DNA from: Chamaecrista fasciculata
Lineage: Eukaryota > Streptophyta > Magnoliopsida > Fabales > Fabaceae
NCBI GenBank assembly: GCA_003254925.1
Contig: QANZ01054729.1
Location: 19,687-83,686, forward strand
Length of the DNA stretch: 64,000 bases
Direction: 5' to 3'
The notes below the pieces were generated by a model that searched no databases, was not told where the DNA came from, and saw only the letters and a program-made list of their open reading frames with translations. The position numbers and the translations under genes are program-made. Positions 1-12,171 of the stretch are shown here, one piece after another (the first letter of the stretch is position 1; each line of letters opens with the position of its first letter).

Positions 1-53
1 GGGACCAAATTGAGACCTTTGCGAAAGTTAGGAGACCAAAATTGCACTTAAGC

Positions 54-226
54 CTTTATTTTATATCACATTATTTAATATATGCAGTAGAAAATAAGTA
101 TGTATTTTATATTATTTTTATATAATTTGAATAAATACCTTTAATTTCTAAAGGATAGCATTCACAATTTATATAATAATAAAATGAAGTAATTTTGTCC
201 TGCGCATCGCGCGGGCTTCATACTAG
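54..226 (+). mobile_element. Helitron-like 3' end, copy 1
   Basis: The segment ends in a GC-rich hairpin (TGCGCATCGCGCGGG, 201-215) followed about 10 bases later by CTAG and then T, which is the usual 3' terminus of a plant Helitron (stem-loop, CTRR, inserted before T). The preceding 150 bases match 1895-2026 in the same orientation, including the shared stretch AATGAAGTAATTTTGTCC just before the hairpin. No RepHel coding sequence is visible, so this is a non-autonomous copy or a fragment. The 5' end lies outside the window. The superfamily call rests on the terminus only. Confidence 0.5.
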
Positions 227-1071
227 TATAGAAATAATGAAAGAGAAAGAGTGAATCAATGAGAGGTGTTGGAAGAATTATTTAGAATTTAAAATGCAAA
301 TTCTTTATAGAATTTTACAACTAAAAAAGAGTTGTACATGAGAAAATGAGTTTTCCGTTAGAACCATAAAGTGAAATCGATTAAGATAATTTTGAATTTT
401 AAAATTTGGAGAGTAGGTTGTTAATTTTTTGGGATTCATAGGTTGGTTTTTAGTTTTATAAATTGTGTTTACAATTTGTTCGTTTGAAAAAATGTACGTA
501 AGAAGAAAAGTTGTCAATTGTTACTGTAAAGTAACTTTTAAAAAATGATTAGGTTAGTGGATTCCTGATTTTATGGGGTTCATGGGTTGATCTGGTGATT
601 TTTGAATTGTTTTTTATTTTTCATTTGTAACATGAAGATAGTGATGGACATATATATGCTAATTTGTTTAGTGATAGTGATGAAGATGATGATAGTGATT
701 AGATGTGATTATTTTTAGTTGATAGAGGAGTTATGAGTGATTGAGTGTGCATGTGTAAATGCATGCGAAAGAGAAAAATAGAAAATGTATGCATGAATTT
801 AATTTGTGCTATAATTATGGGATATTGAAAATTAATTTAAATTATTTAAAATTTCAATTATATTTTTACTTTATACTATTTAAAATGATTTATAATTTTT
901 TTAATTATTTATAATTTCAATTATAATTTCATTTTATTTGCACTTTATACTATTTTTATAATTTCGATTATATTTTAAAAAGTATGAACTGCATTTAAAT
1001 TTAAAGTTATTCTTTTGACTCACCCCTTTTGATTTTAAGTTTCTGTAAGCTGCATATTCTTATAGCACATG
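227..1071. other. AT-rich stretch without recognised gene
   Basis: Very AT-rich sequence with short imperfect repeats of TATAATTTC and TATTTTTA type around 840-1000. I see no conserved protein frame, RNA gene or complete transposon terminus here. Confidence 0.5.
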
Positions 1072-1163
1072 TTAGAGTTTTAAGGTTAGGGTTTAGGGTT
1101 TTAGGATTTAGAGTTTACGGTTCAAGGTTTAAGGGTTAGGGTTTAGGATTTGGAGTTTAGAGA
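1072..1163 (+). repeat. degenerate telomere-like repeat tract
   Basis: About 90 bases made of variants of the plant telomere unit TTTAGGG (GTTTAGGG, TTAGGGTTT, TTTAAGGGTTAGGG), interrupted by TTTAGAG and TTTACGG. It lies inside AT-rich DNA between two Helitron-like ends. It could be an interstitial telomeric repeat left by repair, or a piece carried within a repeat element. Confidence 0.7.
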
Positions 1164-1187
1164 TACAAATATTTTTTATATTTTTAT

Positions 1188-1307
1188 AATTCATGCCCCA
1201 CGAAGTTGTTGACTATCCATCAAGTCCCAAAACTGTTTCTTTGTATTGGGTATTTAGATGACCTACTTGTATGTACATCGTTTCATAAACCTCGTGGGGG
1301 CATGAAT
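1188..1307. repeat. short inverted repeat ATTCATGCCC / GGGCATGAAT
   Basis: Two arms of about 16 bases (1188-1203 and 1292-1307) are inverted copies differing by one inserted G, separated by about 88 bases. The loop and flank hold a 74-codon frame from 1206 that resembles nothing I recognise. It may be a small foldback element or remnant. Confidence 0.5.
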
Positions 1308-1894
1308 CGCGACATTGTATTTTGTAATAAATATGACACCTCAATGTTCGATATGATTTACAACAACATTTCAAGTCATTATCCGGTTGGTATTCTTCTT
1401 AAATTTTGCTTTTCATATAACACGTTTTAATTATTTAGTTGTAACTATTTCAGTTTTATTTTCTGAATATGATTATTTTTTTTATTTTGGCTTGATACTG
1501 TCGATGAATATTATTTTTGTTTTTTATTCTCTGTTTATTTTTGCTATATGATTTTTTAAATGGTTGAAGGAATTCATATTATAATGTTTATTATATATAT
1601 TAATAGACATTCCGTAATTTAATTATTTCTATAATCCGACACACATTTATTTAATTCATAACCAAATTTTCTTTATTTATGGTTATGTGATGTATCCAAG
1701 TTAATCATATAAATTCGCATCTACTTTCTCATAGTGTGGGTATAAGTTTACATTTACCTTATCATATCATGTTTAATAATTAGAATCAAAGACTTATTTA
1801 AAATTATATATCTTTATTTCATAGCATACCTTATGATCATCTCAAATATAATTGAAAAAATATAAATATACTAATAATTTATCATGGTACAATC

Positions 1895-2026
1895 TCAGTA
1901 TTTATTTTATATCACATTATTTGATATATTTTTTTTTTATATAATCTAAATAAGTATGCATTCACAATTTATGTAATAATGAAATGAAGTAATTTTGTCC
2001 CGCGCATTGCACGGGGTCCACACTAA
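1895..2026 (+). mobile_element. Helitron-like 3' end, copy 2
   Basis: Second copy of the family at 54-226, same orientation. It ends in the hairpin CCCGCGCATTGCACGGGG (2000-2017) and then CTAA followed by T at 2027, consistent with CTRR. An (AT)n run follows directly. The two ends are about 1.8 kb apart, so either one Helitron occupies roughly 227-2026 and inserted beside an older copy, or these are independent insertions. No helicase frame is visible. Confidence 0.5.
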
Positions 2027-2659
2027 TATATATATATACACAAAGGGGGAGAGGGTTTTGGAAATTAAAATCCCCCAAGTCCCAACCTCATCAAGCGTAA
2101 ACACATGGCTGTCCATTGCTGAAATTTTTGTTTTTTCATTTTAAAAATATAATATATATATATATATAGAGAAAAACTCATTTATGGTGGACATATTCCG
2201 TCATACCTTTTAGACATGGACATTTCTTTTCTACTCTTTTTGACTTTAGACTCTGCAGGTAAAAGAGTCGTTGGACATTGATTAGTTGAAACCTGTGAGG
2301 AAATTAATAGACGCTGGTTGGAAAGTTGCCTTCCTCTATTATCAATAAGCACTTTGTTGTTTTACAAGTCTTTGCTCTCTGCTTCTTTTTCACGATATTC
2401 ACTACCCACATATTGACTCTTGAAGTTAACCATTATTATTTGATGCTGCTGCTAGTGCTATCAACTCCTTGAACTATTTTAGGGATATGATTTTTCAACT
2501 GTCATGCCAAAACATCACATGTGGAGTTCTGGGTAATTTCCTAGGAGTAACTTTGTACTGTTGATTAATGGGAGTTTGTCATACCATTTCTTAGGTCTTC
2601 AAGCTCATCTTGTTGATTTCTGTACATGTTCATCTTTTAACACAGGAATAAGCGAATAA
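2027..2659. other. 5' flank of the receptor kinase locus
   Basis: Region between the Helitron-like end and the start codon at 2660. It begins with (TA)n tracts at 2027-2036 and 2152-2168. It should contain the promoter of the first kinase gene, but I cannot single out a convincing TATA box or transcription start. Confidence 0.35.
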
Positions 2660-4302
2660 ATGGAAGGCTTCAACCTACTACTGCTATTGTGCTTCTCTTT
2701 GCTGCATAATCTGGCATTTTCTACTATAAGAGACACCTTGAATAGAGAGCAATCCCTAAGTGATGGTGAGACCATAGTTTCATCAGGTAAAAGTTTTGCA
2801 CTTGGATTCTTTAGCCCAGCTAATTCCAACAATCGCTATTTGGGAATTTGGTACAACAAAGGACCAAATATGACTGTGGTTTGGGTTGCCAATAGAGACC
2901 AACCCCTAATAGATTCATCAGGAGTTTTAAGAATCAATGAAACTGGATCTCTAGTCCTTCTCAACCACAAAAATAGCACCGTATGGTCATCATCAAACTC
3001 ACAAACATCGGCTCGAAATCCTATTGCAAAGCTCTTGGATTCAGGGAATTTCATAGTGATGGATGAGACAAACAACAGCACTACAGATTTCTTGTGGCAG
3101 AGTTTTGATTATCCTGGTAACACACTCCTTCCAGGCATGAAGCTTGGGAGAGATTTGGTCACAGGTTTGAATCGGTATATCACATCATGGGACACACCAA
3201 ATGATCCTTCTGAAGGGAATTATACATATCTACTTGATATGAATGGCTATCCCCAGTTCTTTCTAAAGCAGGGTGATGTGAAAAAATTTCGTTTCGGGTC
3301 ATGGAATGGTCTTAGATTTAGTGGGGCTCCTCAGATGAAGCAAAACTCTCTATACACATTCAATTTTGTCTCTAATGATAAAGAGGTATACTATAAATTC
3401 GAGCTTGTCAACGAGTCGGTTCTTTCGCGGATGGTGCTGTCTCCGGATGGAAAACTACAGCGATATAGTTGGCAAAGTCCTCAAACTGATTGGACCATAT
3501 TTGCCACCATACCAGGATCTCCATGTGATAACTATGCACTATGTGGAGATAATGCTGGTTGCAGCACTTATAACTTCCCATCTTGTAGTTGCTTGAAAGG
3601 GTTTGTGCCTAAAAGCCCAAAAGAATGGAATCAAGGGGATTGGTCAGGTGGGTGTGTGAGAAAAACCCCATTAAGTTGCTATAAAGATGGGTTTTTGAAA
3701 TTCTCTAGCCTGAAGTTACCAGACACAGAGTGGTCTTGGTTTAATTCAAGTATGAGCCTCAAGGATTGTGAGCACTTGTGCTTGAATAATTGCTCATGTT
3801 CAGCTTATGCAGGGTTGAACATTAGTGAAGGAACGAGTGGGTGCTTACTATGGTTTGGTAAGCTCATTGATATCATTGAATTAAGTGTTCCTGAGCAAGA
3901 TATTTTCATTAGGATGGCCCAAACAGAACTAGGTACATTCTGAAAGTTAACCTTTTTCCTTTCTTTCTTTTACTGTTATCTAAATTTGTCTGCTTTCATT
4001 GTAGGAGCTAGTGAGGGGAAGAAGCTGAAACATACTATTCGGAAGGAAGCCGCTATAGTCATGATCTGTGTGTTATCTGTAGGAGTTTTAATCTTATGTC
4101 TTGCTTTCATCTTCTATAGACGGATGAAGAGCAGGGAAGCCAGTAAGTCTTTCTATTGTAGAAATTGATCCTTCTAAAGCTTTTATTATGGTTAGTTGTT
4201 GAAAGAATGAACTAATTATCTAACTTGTGGCATTAATGTATTTATTACTAAACATGATCAATGCCTAATGGTTGCTAGTTTTGATAAATAGAAATTTGAA
4301 AT

Positions 4303-4577
4303 TGAGTAAACATACAATTTGGTCTTTGAAAGACACTCAAGTTACTCAAGTCGACAACTCAATCCTTGAAAGTCTAGTTTGCACACTTCATTGAAAACCG
4401 TGGAGTAAATAGAACTTAGACCCTTAAACCTATTTTTACAGTCTAGTTTGCAAGGACAAAAGGACTTAAATGTATTAGTTTAATGACTTGCAGGAAATAA
4501 AAATTGTAAACTAAATTTTCAAGGATAGAGTTGTTAAATAATGTATCTTTCAAGGATTAGTTTATATGTTTACTCTT
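4303..4577. mobile_element. MITE in intron 2 of the receptor kinase
   Basis: About 275 bases with imperfect terminal inverted repeats: GAGTAAACATACAATTTGG at the left, and the complement of GAGTAAACATATAAAC at the right. Internal blocks of the type CCTTGAAAG recur in both orientations. The same family is present at 62131-62405. It has no coding capacity. The superfamily is not determined because a clear target duplication is not visible. Confidence 0.65.
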
Positions 4578-6091
4578 TAATATTTCAACAAGAATGAGTT
4601 AACTCGTACGTCCATGGTACAAAAATAATGTAAGCACTATTTGTTTTCTTTCACTGATCTGGTATCTAACTTTTGTAAGGAACAAAAAAACTTATAATTT
4701 TCTACGTATCATTTTTCTTGCAATATACTGTCTCGCTAACAATTCTGTTTCTTCTTTGAAGAAGAGACGAGAGGTCATTCAGAACGAGATTCAGGTGATA
4801 TTGATCAGTACCAGAAGGAAGACCTAGAACTACCCTTATTTGATATGACTACACTTACTTATGCAACCAATGACTTTTCATCAAGTAACATAGTAGGAGA
4901 AGGTGGCTTTGGACCTGTTTATAAGGTAATGATCTGTAACAAATTCAAGACACAATCCTAGAATGAATATTCAATATTGTAACAGAGTTATAGAATGATG
5001 AGAATTCAAAGCCTTTTCCACCTTGGAAAAAAATGTCAGTAATATGCTGTTTTACTATCTTTGAATTATTAATATTTTCAGGGAAGGCTAGAAGATGGAA
5101 GAGAAATAGCTGTTAAGAGGCTCTCAAAGACTTCTAGACAAGGAATCCTAGAATTTAAAAATGAAGTTATCCACATTGCTAAACTTTAACACAGGAATTT
5201 AGTGAATCTTCTAGGATGCTGCATTCAAGGTGAAGAAAGGATGTTGGTATATGAATTTATGGCAAACAAGAGTCTGGACTTCTTCATATTTGGTAAGTCT
5301 GAACTTGCAACTCGCTTCTCATTTGTGTAATGATACCCTCTTTGTATGAGCTTTGGCTCAGTAGTACCGGAATTGTCGCAAGGATCCAGGTTTTAAATCA
5401 ACCCAAAAGTGGAAAAAACATAGTAGCATTGTAATTTGATTTAATTTTTTTGTAAGCTCCAAATCATCTCTGTAATTTCTAAATCAAGCTAACCTGAAAT
5501 CATTATTAATTTCTGAAAGTTGTGGTTAAGAAGTGATGAGATAGTTTAACTCAGCAACATTTCAAACAGATGAAGAAAGGTGCAGGACACTTAATTGGCC
5601 CAAGCGTATCCGTATCATTAATGGAATTGCTCGAGGTCTTCTCTATCTTCATCAAGACTCAAGGCACAGAATAGTTCATAGAGATCTCAAGGCTGGAAAT
5701 GTTCTATTAGACGCGGAACTCAACCCAAAAATTACAGACTTTGGACTAGCCAGAAGCTTTGGAGGGGAAGAAAATGAAGCAAATACAAAGCATGTTGTTG
5801 GAACATAGTGAGTGTTCTATGAGTTATTTCCTATTTATTGTATGATATCATTTCTTGTTTTGAATTTGTTTGATATATGCTCTATGCAGTGGCTATCTAT
5901 CGCCAGAGTACATAATTGATGGACTATTCTCAACAAAATCTGATGTATTTAGCTTTGGCGTGTTGGTATTAGAGATAGTGAGTGGGAAAAGAAATAGGGG
6001 ATTTGCTCATGAAGATCACCACTTCAATCTTTTGGGGCATGTAAGCATTGACTTTAAAATTTGTTCTCTCTTGATATAAATCTAGAGTTTA

Positions 6092-6235
6092 GATCCTCTT
6101 GAAAGTACAGAACTTGTGAAGTACATGAAAGTTATGTTTTCAATCACTAGAAAATGTAATTTCTAACTCTAGAAACACATTTTCTATCTCTAGAAAATGA
6201 AACTTCACAAGTAGTAAACTTCAAAGGATCCGCTT
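6092..6235. repeat. small foldback in the last intron of the receptor kinase
   Basis: The ends AGATCCTCTTGAAAGTAC and GGATCCTTTGAAGTTTAC (reverse strand) are related inverted repeats, and ACTTGTGAAGT is mirrored as ACTTCACAAG. The whole stretch of about 145 bases could fold into a hairpin. It is probably a short MITE. Confidence 0.5.
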
Positions 6236-7173
6236 CCATAATCTACTGTATTAAATGGTTGAATATAAACACAGGCCTGGACACTATTCAGAGAAGGAAA
6301 GTGCTTTGAAATGGTTGATGCATCGATGTTGGACACATTAAATATGTCTGAAGTGCTAAGATCAATTCATGTGGGTCTACTATGTGTGCAAAGAAGTCCT
6401 GAAGAAAGACCAAGCATGTTGTCTGTAGTAACAATGTTGAGTAGTGAATCTTCCTTGTTACCTCAACCTAAGATGCCTGGATTTTTTACTGAAAGAGAGC
6501 TTGGTGGTGACAGTTCATCATCAAGCTGCTATAAATCATGTTCAACAAATGATCTCACAATTAGCCAAATCTGTCCCCGGTAGATGCCATTTCGTATGTA
6601 ACTCGGAGAGCATGTTTATCAGTACTAGAGGATACTGTGATTTTCATATCCTATATGTACTGTAATGATAGTTTGTATAGTTACTTTTTCTCATCAAAAT
6701 AGGTGCAGACCTTGTTTGTATCTAATATTTTGACAGAACTAACTTTGATCTGAGTATGAATTTTGATAATCAAGAGTGTGATTTTCCTTTAATTTTATCA
6801 TCTCATCTGTATTAAAAGTATAATCTTATATATATACAGAAATAAATCAATTAAAAAATCATTATTTATCTATTGATGCATTACTAATAGGAAGATGCAG
6901 AGCAACATAACTGGAACAACAATAAAAAAAAAAAAAAAGAACGAATTTGACCATGAAATTTAAAGAACTAGAATTATCTAGCTTGTCAAATTTGTTGGCT
7001 AAAAAAAAAAAAGCTACAGAAGTCAAATTTAGAAAGTGGAGGGAAACTGTTGTTAAATAAATAAGAAACCTCCTAGAAAGCAATTTCCCCTTGTTTACTA
7101 ATATAGTGTAGAAGAAAGAATACAGAAAACTCCCTTTCTTGTCCTTATTCCTTAGTATTGAAGTGCAGATTTT

Positions 7174-10100
7174 CTATCTTGCTTGTAATAATGAGATGGA
7201 AATTTCATTTGAAGAAGAAAATACAGATTTGGCAGGTGAAGAAGTTTCATGATGTGGATAAAACCCAGGCTGCCTTGGCTTAGGCATTGGTCTCTCACCA
7301 TTCAGCATTAGAATTACAGATGACATGTCTGGCCTATCCTCTGCTCTCTCTTGAACACATAAGAGTCCGATATGAATACATCTTATCGCTTCTTCCGAAA
7401 AGATCAAATCAACTTGTTCTTCTTCTATCAGCTCCAATGGCCTCCCATCAATCCATAGTCTCCATGACTGAAACACATTTAGAAAATGTCAACTTTGATG
7501 ATTACAAATCAAAATGAAGAGTCATATCATATTTTAGTCCCTAGACTATATGGGTGCTATGATTTTAATCCTTGATTTTCTGAAATGTTTGATTTTATCC
7601 CCGAAAGTTTATGACTCGTTGCAAGTTAGTTCTTCCATGAACTCTATGTCACTACACAACTCAATCTCTAGAGGGATCAAATTGTAATGATCATGAATTT
7701 TTGGAACTAAATGAATGATTTCAAAAATCCAAGGACTAAAATAACAGAGCCCATATAATCTGGGGACTATATTGATAGTTTAATCTAAATCAAATGCACT
7801 AGGTAGAGAGGCAAACAAGAAGGAGCATGAACACATGAATTGTCAATATGTAAATTAAAGAATCATATCATATGATCATCTTAGTAGTACTGAATCAGAA
7901 TCAGGATATATTTTGAGATTAAACAAGATGTTTGAAAATTGTGGCAAGAAGTCACTTCTTCTACTCACATGTCCAATAAGGTTAAGATGATGATGAGGAT
8001 CCCAAAATTCTCTGTTCCTCCTTCCACTGATTGTTTCCAGTACAATTACGCCAAAACTAAATACATCAGATTTAACAGAAAAAGATCCATGTACTGCATA
8101 CTCAGGAGACATATAGCCACTGCAAAATAATAAGAAAAAGGTAAAACAGTGAAAGAAGAAAGAAGTATCATTGTTTTGTATAGTTATTAAGTAAGGTTCA
8201 AGCATGCTTACTGAGTTCCAACTACTCTTAAAGTGTTGTCCTCAGTGTGATCATCATGGAAAGTTCTAGCCATTCCAAAGTCTGATATTTTTGGTTCCAT
8301 ATCAGCATCAAGAAGAATATTGCTGGTTTTGAGATCTCTGTGGATGATCCTTAACCTAGAATCTTGATGAAGATATAGAAGTCCTCGAGCAATTCCATTG
8401 ATAATCTGGAAGCGCTTGTTCCAATTCAATAGTTTGCTTCTTGCTTGATCTGCCATATTTCCTTCTTAAGTTAGCATCAAGCTGAGTTGATGTTAAAAGT
8501 AAGAGTAATGGGAGGACAAAAATCTTAAAGTCTCGAACCAAAAATAAAGAAGTCCAAACTTCGGTTAGGCATGTATTCATATATCAAGATTCTCTCATCT
8601 TTTTGAATGCAATAACCAAGAAGTTTCACAAGATTTCGATGTTGAAGTTTCGCGATTAACACCACTTCATTTTTGAACTCCTGAGGCCCTTGTCCAGACA
8701 TTTTGGAAAGCCTTTTCACAGCAACCTCTTGGCCATTCTCAAATGCACCCTGCTCATCAAAATTAAAAAGTTAGTAAACCATTCTGATATAAATATATGC
8801 ACTAGTGATATAGTAAAGTCACCTTATAAACTGGCCCAAATCCACCTTCACCCAATTTGTTATTGAAGGAGAAATGATTTGTGATATTGGCTATGGTTGA
8901 AAAATCAAATGATGGCAAGTCAATGTCTTCCTTCTCATTTCTCTCACTGTGATCTGTTGGGATAATTTCAACATCCTTCTCTGAAATGGTAGGAGACGAG
9001 TTAAACAACATATTGGTTAGAAAACCTGAGTTAAGCACAAAAAAACAGTACTTTCAAGTTAAGATTCTGATAAATTTTATATGAACAGAAAATAAAATTC
9101 AAAATTCACCTGGCTTCTCAACTTTCTTCCTCCTTAGATAAATAAAAAATCCAGATATTGTTATAACCATGATGAATGCACCAGTTCCTACCAGAATACC
9201 CACTAGCTTTTTCTTTCTACTGTTGTTACTGGTTTGATCTGAGACTTGACAAATCAGTCATATTTTTCACATGGAGTTAGTTTATGCATCTTTCATTGCA
9301 TATTTGAATATAAAAGCAAAAGTCATAGGAAATTAAAGTACTTATTTCTGAGGCAGCCAGTCTTATATAGAGATCTTGTCCAATGGAGATGTGCTTTTTG
9401 GCATCTACAATGTCATTAAACCAAAGCAAGCAGCCACTTCCACCATCTCTTACATCAAGACTTGTATATGCTGTGCAGGAACAATTCTGCAGACAAAAGC
9501 TCTTACATTCCTCAAGGCTCATGTTCTTGTCAAACCAGGAGGAGGATGTGTCTGGAATTTGCATGCCCTTGTAGTCCCGAAACCTGTCTCCACCGTCACA
9601 ACTCAGCTTTGTCCTTCGGACACACCCATCATTCCAATCTAAGGAATTCCATTTTCCTTCATTTTTGGGTATGAACCCCTGCAAACATTGGCATATGGGA
9701 GTGTTACTATTGTTGCAGATGGAGTTTGCACCACATAAGTCATAATAGTCACACTGATCCGTGGGGCTTGCAAAGAAAAGATCCCAACTTTGCTTTTCAT
9801 ATGACCATATGAATCGCTGGGCAAGGCCTGATGAACTTAGCACATACCTAGTAATTGTAGAATTATTTAAGACATCATATTCATAATCTGCTTCCTCCTT
9901 AGTTAACACAAAAGAGTAATTGAAGAACTTAGTGAGTCTATCCCAAGGAGCCGCGCTAAAAAGCAAGCCATTCCATGGACCTTCTCGGTATAATAACACA
10001 GAATCCTTTGTCATAACCATTTGAGGAAGACCATGAGGATCCAAATGCAGTGTGTAATCACCTAAACCTGGATCATCATTGTTTCTCCAGCATGTAAGCG

Positions 10101-10629
10101 ATGTGAATTGACCCGTCACTAAATCAACCTTCATTTTCTGCCCTGCAAGCATAGTATCAGTAGGATAATCAAAGCTCTGCCATATAAGGTTATTTTGATC
10201 ATTCCCATCAATCACCACAAGATTCCCAGAATCCAAGAGCTGTAAAACTGGCTTCTCTGAAGTTTTTGATGCATTGGAGGACCAGACTTTAATTCCTGAG
10301 CCATCAAGAACAACTATGTTTCCTCCATTAGTGAGTTCTAAAACTCCTGAGGAGTTTCCTATTGGGGTATCTCTATTGGCTACCCATACATATGTTCTTG
10401 GAGTGATATTCTTATACCATATGGCCCAATATTGACTATTTGAATTTCCTATGTTGGAGAATCCAACTTCAAATGATGCTTCTGGTGAAACAAGAGTTTG
10501 ATTACCTTTGATGGATTGTCCTGGTACAATACTTTCCAATGGGTTGACTCTGGGTATTAAGAATAAGGAGAATAAGAGGAAAAACACTTGCACGTTATAG
10601 TTTTCCATGTTTAGTGGCTTTCTTTGCAA
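7174..10629 (-). CDS. G-type lectin S-receptor-like serine/threonine-protein kinase, intact
   Basis: Seven exons on the reverse strand, 5' to 3': 10629-9342, 9238-9110, 8980-8823, 8749-8539, 8449-8212, 8119-7969, 7467-7174, giving 822 residues with all phases consistent. Domains: signal peptide; bulb-type lectin region with [12 protein letters not shown]-locus glycoprotein region; EGF-like and PAN cysteines; membrane helix in exon 2 ([20 protein letters not shown]); kinase with GEGGFGPVY, Lys537, HRDLKTSN (632-639) and DFGMAR (652-657). It should be an active RD-type membrane receptor kinase. A second in-frame Met at 10608 gives a more typical signal peptide and may be the real start. It lies tail to tail with the kinase at 2660-6583, about 590 bases apart, and shares its exon layout, so the two are related copies in a receptor kinase cluster. 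The exon 4 donor (GTTCGA) is weak. Confidence 0.92.
7525..7790. mobile_element. MITE in the last intron of the intact receptor kinase
   Basis: A foldback of about 265 bases. The left end TATTTTAGTCCCTAGACTAT corresponds inversely to the right-end complement of CAATATAGTCCCCAGATTAT. It sits wholly in the intron between the last two coding exons of the reverse-strand kinase. No coding capacity. Family not assigned. Confidence 0.6.
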
Positions 10630-10699
10630 CTAAGAGAACAGAAGGAAGGTCTTGTAATACCAGAATGATTGAGGACCAATCGAGTCAATTAAACAATTT

Positions 10700-11126
10700 A
10701 AGGAAAATTAATCATTTAGTCTCTAAAGTTTATCCATAATTTTAATTTAGTCCTTATCATTTTAGTTTTTTTTAAACAAGTCATTTTACTAATATACTTA
10801 GTAAATGTTCAGGTTTGTCATATAAATATTTTTATAGAGCTAACTACAATAATCAATAATAACATAAAAGTCTAATATCAAATTTTCTTAAACTTTAATA
10901 TCGACATTGTTAGTGTTGATTTATATTAGTATACGATGAGTTAGTTTTATATTTATTTCTCCTATATCAGATTTTGAAAAATATTATTATCACATAAATA
11001 AAAATTAAGGATTAAAGTTTAATAAAGGTTTACAAAGTATATGGACTGATTCAAAAAATGAAATAAAACTGTGAGGACTAAATTAAAACATGAGTAAAAT
11101 ATTGGGATGAAATGATTAGTTTTCCC
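10700..11126. mobile_element. MITE upstream of the intact receptor kinase
   Basis: Imperfect inverted termini: GGAAAATTAATCATTTAG at the left and the complement of GGGAAAACTAATCATTTC at the right, with TTTTAATTTAGTCCT repeated just inside both ends. About 430 bases, non-coding. It lies about 70 bases upstream of the start codon at 10629, so it may overlap the promoter. Confidence 0.6.
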
Positions 11127-12171
11127 AATAATTTAAGTCAAATACTGCATCTCTTGTGTGAGATGCAAACTGGTTTTCGTTACAATACCAGATAGTTCTA
11201 AAACCTTTGCATATCTAAGTTAAGTGAAGCGCTGGGAGGAAAAGTCAAATTTCCTTTCTTTGAAAATTTAAAGAGGTTAGAAACCCTGTTTAAATTATTT
11301 TTGTTGCCATCCCAGTTTCTAGTTTTAAATAGTTAATTACTTAATTTGTAGATTAGATATTCTGCTAACTGTGCCATTGGACGAATGTATGATTAAAAAT
11401 TATTTACATATGACATCAGTATATGATTTCATAATAAAAATAATGAATTTGACTGATTTGTTTAAGGAATTGTTAAATGCATGACCAGAGAGGCAACAAT
11501 GAAATTTCCATCAAATAAACATTAAATTAAATGCATATGGGAACTTAAATATGGCTTATAGTAGAGTATGAGTGGTTCCAATCATTTCTAGATAAATTTG
11601 AAAAAAGCAATTTTTTTTTTTTATGTGATCAACAACCTTGATGGGTCTTTTAGCATGTCAACACGCTTATCCATATCCATTCTTCCTGGACTCAACATTT
11701 TTTTGTTGTACTATGAAGAAGGGATATGAACCTATTTGAGTATTATAGATATAAAATATTAAGCCATAAACATAGAAAACATGGACATAAGTCACAACAA
11801 TGACACCAACATAGAGCAAAATGAATAGTTTGAATTTTCCATACTTGAAAATTATAAGGGTCTGGTCATGTCTAATACAATTAGTAGTTAGTCAGATAGC
11901 AACACAAGTCAGGCCAAAAAAAAAAAGATAGCAACTTAAGGAAAAGAATGAATTTGGTAACTTCAAAAGAATTTTACTTAAAGATTCTTGTTGGCTCCTT
12001 TTCTGATATGTTGGTGCTTCATAGGCCAGAACTTCTATGGAAAATGTGAGAGTATATAATATAGGGCAGTTCTATAGAGAGAAGAACTCTCGACATACTC
12101 TCTTTCTTATCCCCCTACACCCCTTCTCTCTCAATACAGAAATAAAAGAAAAAAATTACAAAATAAAAATA
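11127..12171. other. intergenic AT-rich DNA
   Basis: No conserved frame, RNA gene or clear repeat terminus recognised. It contains only homopolymer runs (poly-T near 11612, poly-A near 11920). Confidence 0.4.

Larger units (their letters stand above)
2660..6583 (+). pseudogene. G-type lectin S-receptor-like Ser/Thr kinase with a nonsense codon in the kinase domain
   Basis: Seven exons fit GT-AG rules with consistent phases: 2660-3932, 4005-4142, 4762-4925, 5082-5292, 5570-5807, 5890-6040, 6275-6583 (828 codons including stop). The encoded order is signal peptide (about 1-22), bulb-type lectin domain, S-locus glycoprotein region, EGF/PAN cysteine-rich region, one membrane helix (about 440-460) and a kinase domain with ATP-site GEGGFGPVY, Lys537, HRD at 632-634 and DFG at 652-654, ending in an SD1-type tail. 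Such proteins are plasma-membrane receptors in defence or self-recognition. In exon 4, TAA at 5187-5189 (codon 561) interrupts the conserved KLQHRNLV motif where family members have Gln. The product would stop after the alpha-C helix and lack catalysis. All other exons stay open, so the lesion looks recent. The exon 3 acceptor is a GAAGAAG tandem, so either of two AGs could be used. Confidence 0.9.

Noticed and set aside
2605..3081. reverse-strand frames opposite the first kinase exon
   Set aside because: Shadows of the lectin-domain coding sequence.
8208..8220. GTHGYMSPE instead of GTYGYMSPE in the activation segment of the intact kinase
   Set aside because: That position is variable in receptor kinases and the change alone does not argue for loss of activity.
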